Part shown: positions 1 through 4,275 of the stretch, one piece after another
How positions within the stretch are numbered: position 1 is the stretch's first letter
How the letters are laid out: each line of letters begins with the position of its first letter
Origin: Alphaproteobacteria bacterium
GTDB lineage: Bacteria; Pseudomonadota; Alphaproteobacteria; Puniceispirillales; Puniceispirillaceae
Direction: 5' to 3'
DNA: 5,958 nucleotides
NCBI GenBank assembly: GCA_011524805.1
Contig: WTJO01000035.1
Location: 10,417 to 16,374 of the forward strand
Position numbers and translations under genes: made by a program
The notes under the pieces: model-generated
Told to the model about the DNA's origin: nothing
The model's input: the letters and a program-made list of their open reading frames with translations, nothing else
The model's database searches: none

Positions 1-616
1 GTGATGATTCTGGTGCCTGCTGATAGCAAGAAGAGGTAATATGCCATTTTGTTTCAAGACCTGCCGCAGGCGCATCTGCGCCCAGCAACAGCCCAAAAGC
101 GCCGCTTGTACGGGCGGCACGTCTGAACCGTCTTATCCAGCGTTGCCATAAATCAGGCCTCTGATGCATAACGCCATATTCAGCTATTACGGCAGTGACA
201 GATTTTGTCTGTAATGCCTGCTCAAAAGCAGCCATTAACTGCATCGGGTGCTGCTCGTCTATAAAAATAAAATGAGCTGGTGATATACCATGGGCGGCAA
301 TGCCGCTGGCAGATAGCTGGCCCTGCAATCCAGCATAGGGCGCGGCACACCAGATAAATACAGCATCAGGATTCTGCATGATCATCTTGTCAAGCAAAGC
401 CAGCACAAAGCCTGTCGCCGCCCCGTCATGGAGATGACCACATACCAGATGAGGATAGCCAGCCCGCACCCCCCCTGAAAGTGCAGCATCCAGATCAGGC
501 AGATCACAGCTAAGCTGTGCTGTATTATCCGCCATTTCAAGATGGCTGACATGCTGTCTCAAAGATGAAAATAGATTTTGACGTGCGCTATTATCCTGAC
601 ACTTTGTATGTTTCAT
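1..616 (-). CDS. imuA: ImuA-like SOS mutagenesis protein (RecA-like), partial, 3' end outside window
   Basis: I translated this by hand from the minus strand: 205 codons are open from ATG at 616 to the left edge. The family supplies the accessory factor that works with the Y-family-like protein ImuB and the polymerase DnaE2 in error-prone translesion synthesis, in the cytoplasm. Supporting features are an N-terminal helix with LRQHV..LE (about 19-27), the segment LPDLDAALSGGV (39-50) typical of the entry into the RecA-like fold, a degenerate nucleotide loop GHLHDGAATGF (60-70) without a Walker A lysine, a strand FIWCAAP (87-93), VIAEYG (143-148), and RRFRRAARTSGAFGLLL (162-178) followed by TKWHIT, the last matching the family's conserved core. 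No family search was run. The start is uncertain: in-frame ATG at 631 and GTG at 646 also exist, and only the GTG has an AGG at a good distance (8 bases); an in-frame TAG lies further upstream. The LexA box upstream independently supports the identity. imuB and dnaE2 would be expected next, beyond the left edge. Confidence 0.8.
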   Translation of the reverse strand, partial: MKHTKCQDNSARQNLFSSLRQHVSHLEMADNTAQLSCDLPDLDAALSGGVRAGYPHLVCGHLHDGAATGFVLALLDKMIMQNPDAVFIWCAAPYAGLQGQLSASGIAAHGISPAHFIFIDEQHPMQLMAAFEQALQTKSVTAVIAEYGVMHQRPDLWQRWIRRFRRAARTSGAFGLLLGADAPAAGLETKWHITSSCYQQAPESS

Positions 617-696
617 CCTGTCTAATGTCATCTGTATCGTTACCACTATGCAAGCCTGACCTGCACGCTATGCCCTGCCTATTTTCTGCTTTGTTT

Positions 697-711
697 GTTC
701 TTGTTTTGTTC
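697..711 (-). promoter_or_regulatory. LexA (SOS) box, alphaproteobacterial type
   Basis: The plus strand reads GTTC (697-700), seven bases, GTTC (708-711), an exact match to the direct-repeat LexA site GTTC-N7-GTTC known in Alphaproteobacteria; on the minus strand it is GAAC-N7-GAAC. It begins one base after a candidate -10 hexamer for imuA, where bound LexA would cover the transcription start and block initiation. A single 8-base match can occur by chance, but its position before a gene of a classic SOS regulon makes function likely. Confidence 0.85.
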
Positions 712-712
712 T

Positions 713-742
713 AATTTAGAAGCAATATGTTATCAGAGTCAA
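713..742 (-). promoter_or_regulatory. Candidate sigma70-type promoter of imuA
   Basis: On the minus strand a -35 hexamer TTGACT (742-737, five of six consensus bases) and a -10 hexamer TAAATT (718-713) are separated by 18 bases. The predicted start near 706 falls inside the LexA box. This gives a leader of about 60 to 90 bases depending on which imuA start is used. It also implies that imuA is transcribed separately from the amidohydrolase pair upstream; I saw no clear intrinsic terminator between 787 and 743. Confidence 0.55.
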
Positions 743-787
743 TAGGCTGTTATATCTTGAGCTTGATGACGCGGAATATTATAGCTG

Positions 788-1057
788 TCAATCTTGATGG
801 TCATCATCATGATGGGCAGCGTCATCATGACCTGAACGGGCAGAATAAAAACTTAGTGCCATCAGCCCGCCCCCTAGCAAAACCGAGCCTACAGCCCCTG
901 CAATCAATGCTAGCCAGCCATGCAGACCAAGTGCAACATGCCCCATCTTATGCCAGACAAATAGCGATGCGATGCTGATCACGGCCAGACTTGCCAGCCC
1001 GAACAGCACTGCCCAGAATGTTAGCCGTTTCGAAGAATCAGATGTCTGTTTTGCCAT
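788..1057 (-). CDS. Small two-helix membrane protein with His/Asp-rich C-terminal tail
   Basis: This 89-residue protein has a short polar N-terminus, a hydrophobic helix at about 12-35 (LTFWAVLFGL...), a short loop with HKMGH and GLHGW, a second hydrophobic helix at about 47-71 (LALIAGAVGS...LLGGGLMALSFYS), and a tail at 77-89 made almost only of His and Asp (HDD..HHDDDH). The loop-helix part resembles small uncharacterised inner-membrane proteins of Alphaproteobacteria that carry a GxGLMxLxFYSxRxGxDD-like end; I cannot assign a function. The tail could bind divalent metal, which is inference. The ATG at 1057 overlaps the TGA of the amidohydrolase by one base (TGATG), so the two are probably translationally coupled. 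An in-frame TTG at 1060 is possible but less likely. Hydropathy pattern and coupling argue that it is real rather than a shadow. Confidence 0.78.
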   Translation of the reverse strand: MAKQTSDSSKRLTFWAVLFGLASLAVISIASLFVWHKMGHVALGLHGWLALIAGAVGSVLLGGGLMALSFYSARSGHDDAAHHDDDHQD

Positions 1058-2229
1058 CAAAGCTGCATTTCTGATTCGACCAGCTTTACCCAGTAGCTGG
1101 TACCTACCGGCAGAATTTCGTCATTAAAATCATAATGTGAATTATGCAGCATCTTGCCAGGCTGTGCTTCGCCTGCCCCCAGCCAGATATATGCCCCGGG
1201 GCGCGCTTCTAGCATATAGGCAAAATCTTCTGCGGCCATGGATGGTGGCAAATTCATATGCACCTTGCCAGCCCCTACAATATCGGCGGCAATGGCAGAG
1301 GCTCTGTTGGCTTCCTGTTTATGATTAACGGTGGGCGGATAGCCGGCAAATAATTCAATCTTTGCATGGCATCCATGTGCAGAGGCAGTATTGTTTGTAA
1401 TGGTTTCAATCTCATCATGAATCTGCTGACGGGAGGCAGAGTTCATCGCCCGCGCCGTGCCTGATAGCGAAACAGAATCAGGAATTACATTAAAGGCGCT
1501 TCCGCCATTGATCATGGTGACAGACACAACTGCCGGATCAACAGGGTTTGAGCGGCGTGAGACAATCATCTGCAATGCCTGAACAAGCTGACAGCTTGCC
1601 AGCACAGGGTCTGAGGCCTGATGCGGCATCGCGGCATGGCTGCCTCTACCCTCAAGCGTAATGGTGAAATGATCTGCACTGGCCATACATGGCCCTTCGG
1701 AAATCGCAAATTCACCTGCGGCAAGCCCCGGCCAGTTATGCATACCCCACACAGAACTGGCATCACATAACTCAAACAGCCCGTCATCAATCATGGCCTT
1801 GCCGCCTGCCCCGCCTTCTTCGGCAGGCTGGAAGATAAAAAATACTTCGCCGTCAAACTGACGTGTTTCTGCCAGATAGCGTGCCGCGCCCAACAGCATG
1901 GTCATATGGCCATCATGTCCGCATGCATGCATTTTGCCATCTTCGCCAGATTTATGGTCAAATTCATTCAGCTCGGGCATCGGCAACGCATCCATATCTG
2001 CCCGCAATCCAATTTTTTTTCCTGAGCTGTTCTGCCTGCCCTGTAATCTGCCAACAACCCCTGTGCCGCCTAGTCCGCGCGTTACCTCAATACCAAATCC
2101 TTCCAGCTTTTCTGCGATGAAGTCTGATGTCCAATGTTCTTCATAGCCTAGTTCGGGGTGGGCATGAAGGGCACGCCGCCAGCTTGTCATCTCTTCATGA
2201 AAATCTGCAACTCGATTGATAATCGGCAT
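1057..2229 (-). CDS. M20D-family metal-dependent amidohydrolase (hippurate hydrolase / N-acyl amino acid amidohydrolase type)
   Basis: The 390-residue length is normal for the M20D family, cytoplasmic enzymes that hydrolyse an amide bond of an N-acyl amino acid or related conjugate (hippurate, acetyl-amino acids, indole-acetyl-amino acids, p-aminobenzoyl-glutamate). Visible motifs in order are RRALHAHPELGYEE (18-31), GLRADMDALP (74-83, with Asp79), MHACGHDGH (100-108, metal ligands Cys103 and His105), QPAEEG (134-139, Glu137 likely catalytic and Glu138 a ligand), GMHNWP (162-167, ligand His164), MAAEDFAYML (331-340), and LHNSHYDFND (361-370, ligand His362). The central stretch at about 183-296 fits the lid/dimerisation domain. 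The first Met is chosen because AGGAG sits 8 bases upstream (2242-2238). No signal peptide is seen. Substrate cannot be read from sequence. It is cotranscribed with the small membrane gene downstream and divergent from the sarcosine oxidase operon. Confidence 0.93.
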   Translation of the reverse strand: MPIINRVADFHEEMTSWRRALHAHPELGYEEHWTSDFIAEKLEGFGIEVTRGLGGTGVVGRLQGRQNSSGKKIGLRADMDALPMPELNEFDHKSGEDGKMHACGHDGHMTMLLGAARYLAETRQFDGEVFFIFQPAEEGGAGGKAMIDDGLFELCDASSVWGMHNWPGLAAGEFAISEGPCMASADHFTITLEGRGSHAAMPHQASDPVLASCQLVQALQMIVSRRSNPVDPAVVSVTMINGGSAFNVIPDSVSLSGTARAMNSASRQQIHDEIETITNNTASAHGCHAKIELFAGYPPTVNHKQEANRASAIAADIVGAGKVHMNLPPSMAAEDFAYMLEARPGAYIWLGAGEAQPGKMLHNSHYDFNDEILPVGTSYWVKLVESEMQL

Positions 2230-2252
2230 GGATTCAGCTCCTGCTGTTCCTA

Positions 2253-2281
2253 TTTATATGACCTGATACGTGACCTGATAT
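2253..2281 (-). promoter_or_regulatory. Candidate promoter of the amidohydrolase gene, weak -35
   Basis: The minus strand carries TATAAA (2258-2253), five of six matches to the -10 consensus, about 24 bases before the start codon, giving a short leader of roughly 17 bases after the predicted start of transcription. At 17-base spacing the -35 would be ATATCA (2281-2276), only three of six consensus bases. A good -10 with a poor -35 overlapped by tandem repeats is a pattern often seen at activator-dependent promoters; that reading is inference. Confidence 0.45.
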
Positions 2282-2282
2282 G
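2259..2282. repeat. Tandem 12-base direct repeat over the amidohydrolase promoter
   Basis: TGACCTGATACG (2259-2270) is followed immediately by TGACCTGATATG (2271-2282), eleven of twelve positions identical, and then by a further TGA. The repeat covers the spacer and -35 region of the candidate amidohydrolase promoter, directly upstream of its -10. Twelve bases is slightly more than one helical turn, so two protein protomers would lie on nearly the same face. It may be a regulator binding site or a chance short duplication; I do not recognise the motif. Confidence 0.5.
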
Positions 2283-2357
2283 TGAATACAGTACGTCATC
2301 ATGCGCTGTGTTAATAGAGGTGATCCTGTCTGAAATGGCATTTTTCAGGAAAAAAAC

Positions 2358-2372
2358 AATAGCCATGCTATT
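2358..2372. promoter_or_regulatory. 15-base inverted repeat, possible operator of the sox operon
   Basis: AATAGC (2358-2363), CAT, GCTATT (2367-2372) forms a perfect dyad with six-base arms and a three-base centre, flanked on the left by an A-tract (2350-2356). Its right arm ends at the first base of a candidate sox -35 hexamer. The size is small for an operator, and the motif is not one I can tie to a named regulator. The placement just upstream of, and touching, a promoter is what makes it worth listing. Confidence 0.4.
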
Positions 2373-2400
2373 TCACAGGGAAAAATTTGGCCGGTATATG
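2372..2400 (+). promoter_or_regulatory. Candidate promoter of the soxBDA operon
   Basis: TTCACA (2372-2377) matches the -35 consensus at five of six bases and is spaced 17 bases from TATATG (2395-2400), which matches the -10 at four of six. The predicted start near 2407 leaves a long leader of about 165 bases before soxB. A second weaker pair (TTAGAC at 2476, TATGGT at 2500, spacing 18) lies closer to the gene and cannot be excluded. Confidence 0.35.
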
Positions 2401-2520
2401 TCGAACAGAGTTAAGCTGAAGTCGTCATCTGGACAGGTTTTTTTCACGATCTGCATCATTGTCGTCAAGGTTGATTTAGACCTTTGAAACAATATGGGCT
2501 ATGGTTGGCACAGACTGAAA

Positions 2521-2542
2521 AATCCGGCCGTCAGCGCGGATT
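2521..2542 (+). promoter_or_regulatory. Hairpin in the soxB leader just upstream of the ribosome binding site
   Basis: AATCCG (2521-2526) pairs with CGGATT (2537-2542); two more pairs (2527-2535 and 2528-2534) extend the stem to eight pairs around one bulged base (2536), with loop CGTCA (2529-2533). It ends 14 bases before AAGGA (2557-2561). No T-run follows, so it is not an intrinsic terminator. It could affect message stability or translation of soxB; no known riboswitch consensus is recognisable. Confidence 0.35.
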
Positions 2543-2571
2543 GCAGTGAATATAAAAAGGAACGATGAAAA

Positions 2572-3870
2572 ATGGCCGGCGCGTCAATCGACAGAGGGAT
2601 AAAAGCAGTAACTGGCAAGCAGAAACGCTACTCGGTGTTTTCGCTGGCAAAGAATGCCTCTAGCTATCATCAGAACTGGCAACAGGCATGGCGTCATGCC
2701 GAACCAAAGCCGGAATATGATGCGGTGATTATTGGCGGTGGCGGGCATGGGCTGGCAACTGCCTATTATCTGGCATCTGTCCATAATATGACCAATATTG
2801 CGGTGATTGAAAAAGGCTGGCTGGGTGGCGGCAATACTGGCCGTAACACAACCATCATCAGATCAAATTATCTGTGGGATGAATCTGCTGCGATTTACGA
2901 ACATGCGCTAAAATTATGGGAAGGGCTGGCGCAGGATCTGAATTTTAATATCATGTTCAGCCAGCGCGGTGTTCTGACCATCGCCCATAGCGAGCATGAA
3001 TTGAAAGAAATGTCCAGACGTGTGCATGCTATCAGGCTGAACGGCATCGACTCTGAAGTGCTGGGCCCTGACGAGATTGCCAAATTTGTACCCTGTATCA
3101 ATATGGATCAGTCTATCCGCTATCCTGTGATGGGGGGATTTCTGCAACAGCGTGGCGGTACTGCACGGCATGATGCCGTAGCGTGGGGATATGCGCGCGC
3201 TGCAGATGATATGGGGGTCGATATTATCCAGAATTGCGAAGTTACAGGCCTGAAACGCTCTGGCAGACGCATTACTGGCATTCAAACAACGAAAGGATTT
3301 ATCAAGACCCGCAAGGTTGGCTGCGTTGTTGCTGGCCATTCCTCTTTGCTTGCCGAGATGGCCGGTATTCATCTGCCAATTGCCAGCCGACCTCTGCAGG
3401 CGCTGGTATCAGAGCCAATAAAACCTGTGCTGGATACAGTGATTATGTCAAATGCCGTGCATATGTATATCAGCCAGTCTGACAAGGGCGAGATGGTGCT
3501 TGGTGCGGGCGTGGATAAATATAACTCATACGCACAGCGTGGCTCGTTCCCTGTGCCAGAGCATATGATCGCGGCCGCAGTTGAGTTGTTTCCGTTTCTC
3601 TCACGCCTCAGGATGTTGCGGCATTGGGGCGGGATTGTAGATACCTGTCCTGATGCATCACCAATTATCTCGAAAACAGATATTGACGGGCTGTATTTTA
3701 ATTGCGGCTGGGGTACAGGCGGATTTAAGGCAACACCGGGTTCAGGGCATGTGTTTGCCGATCTGATAGCACAGGACAGACCAAATGCTATCGCTGCACC
3801 TTACGCGCTAAGCAGGTTCGAGACAGGCCTTCTGATTGACGAGCATGGCGCCGCAGGTGTCGCCCATTAA
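2572..3870 (+). CDS. soxB: Sarcosine oxidase, beta subunit
   Basis: This 432-residue FAD-dependent oxidoreductase of the DAO fold is the catalytic subunit of cytoplasmic heterotetrameric sarcosine oxidase (SoxBDAG), where sarcosine is oxidised and electrons pass to the covalent FMN at the alpha/beta interface. The dinucleotide motif is IIGGGGHGLATAYYLA (53-68) with acidic E80 ending the second strand. GGGNTGRNTTIIRSNYLWDE (85-104) is a family hallmark. His200 in GGTARHDAVAWGY (195-207) corresponds by context to the histidine (His173 in the Stenotrophomonas enzyme) that binds FMN covalently. GWGTGGFKATPGSG (379-392) near the C-terminus contains Lys386, matching the active-site lysine. An in-frame TGA six bases upstream makes this the first possible ATG; AAGGA lies 10 bases before it. 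The N-terminus is some 15-20 residues longer than I expect for the family, with similarity starting near RYSVFSL (19-25). It heads the sox operon, 48 bases before soxD. Confidence 0.97.
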   Translation: MAGASIDRGIKAVTGKQKRYSVFSLAKNASSYHQNWQQAWRHAEPKPEYDAVIIGGGGHGLATAYYLASVHNMTNIAVIEKGWLGGGNTGRNTTIIRSNYLWDESAAIYEHALKLWEGLAQDLNFNIMFSQRGVLTIAHSEHELKEMSRRVHAIRLNGIDSEVLGPDEIAKFVPCINMDQSIRYPVMGGFLQQRGGTARHDAVAWGYARAADDMGVDIIQNCEVTGLKRSGRRITGIQTTKGFIKTRKVGCVVAGHSSLLAEMAGIHLPIASRPLQALVSEPIKPVLDTVIMSNAVHMYISQSDKGEMVLGAGVDKYNSYAQRGSFPVPEHMIAAAVELFPFLSRLRMLRHWGGIVDTCPDASPIISKTDIDGLYFNCGWGTGGFKATPGSGHVFADLIAQDRPNAIAAPYALSRFETGLLIDEHGAAGVAH

Positions 3871-3918
3871 TGACTGATCACAAGACAACAGGCCAGAAGT
3901 AATGACAGGGAATATCAC

Positions 3919-4275
3919 ATGCTGCATCTGACGTGCCCATATTGCGGATTAAGAGATGAAGAGGAATTTAGCTGTGGCGGCGAGGCTCATATTATGCGTC
4001 CGCTTGCCGAACATCAGATTTCCGACAGCGAGTTCGGCGAGTATCTGTTTTTGCGTGACAATCCAAAAGGCGTGTTTCTGGAGCGCTGGCGCCATCAATC
4101 CGGATGCCGCAGATGGTTCAATATTGTCCGCGACACCTATAGCCACGAGATAATTGAAACCTACGCAATGGGTGCAACACCGAAAAGCAAGGCCGGCAAA
4201 GCTGCCTATCAGCAGAGCTGGCGGCGCAAAACAGCCGCAGAAGCTGCTGCAAAACCGGGCAAAGGAAATAGATAA
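3919..4275 (+). CDS. soxD: Sarcosine oxidase, delta subunit (zinc-binding)
   Basis: This small 118-residue structural subunit of heterotetrameric sarcosine oxidase carries a structural zinc site. The four ligands known from the bacterial enzyme are all present at the same numbering: Cys6 and Cys9 in CPYCG (6-10), and His59 and Cys63 in RWRHQSGCRRWF (56-67). Other family hallmarks are GGEAHI (20-25), EYLFLRDNPKG (41-51) and the stretch from RDTYSHEI to TYAMG (71-85). The C-terminal part after about residue 88 is a charged Ala/Lys/Arg-rich tail, making the protein somewhat longer than the roughly 100 residues usual for the family. AGGG (3907-3910) lies eight bases before the start. Its TAA overlaps the soxA ATG by one base (TAATG), so the two are probably translationally coupled. 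Confidence 0.96.
   Translation: MLHLTCPYCGLRDEEEFSCGGEAHIMRPLAEHQISDSEFGEYLFLRDNPKGVFLERWRHQSGCRRWFNIVRDTYSHEIIETYAMGATPKSKAGKAAYQQSWRRKTAAEAAAKPGKGNR

Larger units (their letters stand above)
2230..2571. other. Divergent intergenic regulatory region between the amidohydrolase and soxB
   Basis: This 342-base stretch holds no gene that I can support. From left to right it contains the amidohydrolase ribosome binding site (AGGAG, 2242-2238), its candidate -10 (2258-2253), a tandem 12-base direct repeat (2259-2282), a 15-base dyad (2358-2372), a candidate sox promoter (2372-2400), a T-run (2439-2445) without a good stem, a repeated GTCGTCA at 2421 and 2461, a hairpin (2521-2542) and the soxB ribosome binding site (AAGGA, 2557-2561). 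Such density of possible control sites fits two substrate-controlled catabolic units fired from one region. Confidence 0.7.

Noticed and set aside
727..978. Plus-strand open frame of 83 residues rich in His and Gln
   Set aside because: It is antisense to the small membrane protein; its His-rich part is the complement of the His/Asp tail codons, and the hydropathy pattern and gene coupling favour the minus strand.
1055..1060. TTG at 1060 as start of the small membrane protein
   Set aside because: The adjacent in-frame ATG at 1057 gives a standard TGATG coupling and is the more likely initiation codon; the difference is one residue.
2421..2445. Possible intrinsic terminator ending in a seven-T run
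   Set aside because: No stable GC-rich stem precedes the run; the best pairing is three bases. It would also sit within the presumed sox leader.
2158..2487. Plus-strand open frame of 109 residues covering the 5' end of the amidohydrolase and the intergenic region
   Set aside because: It overlaps the well-supported amidohydrolase start on the other strand, has no convincing ribosome binding site or recognisable domain, and its composition looks like translated intergenic DNA.
2230..2571. Known riboswitch (glycine, SAM or tetrahydrofolate type) before the sox operon
   Set aside because: I could not recognise the conserved core sequences of these classes; only a single short hairpin and scattered repeats are present.
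2914..3372. Minus-strand open frame of 152 residues opposite soxB
   Set aside because: It lies wholly within the conserved FAD oxidase coding sequence and shows no motif of its own.
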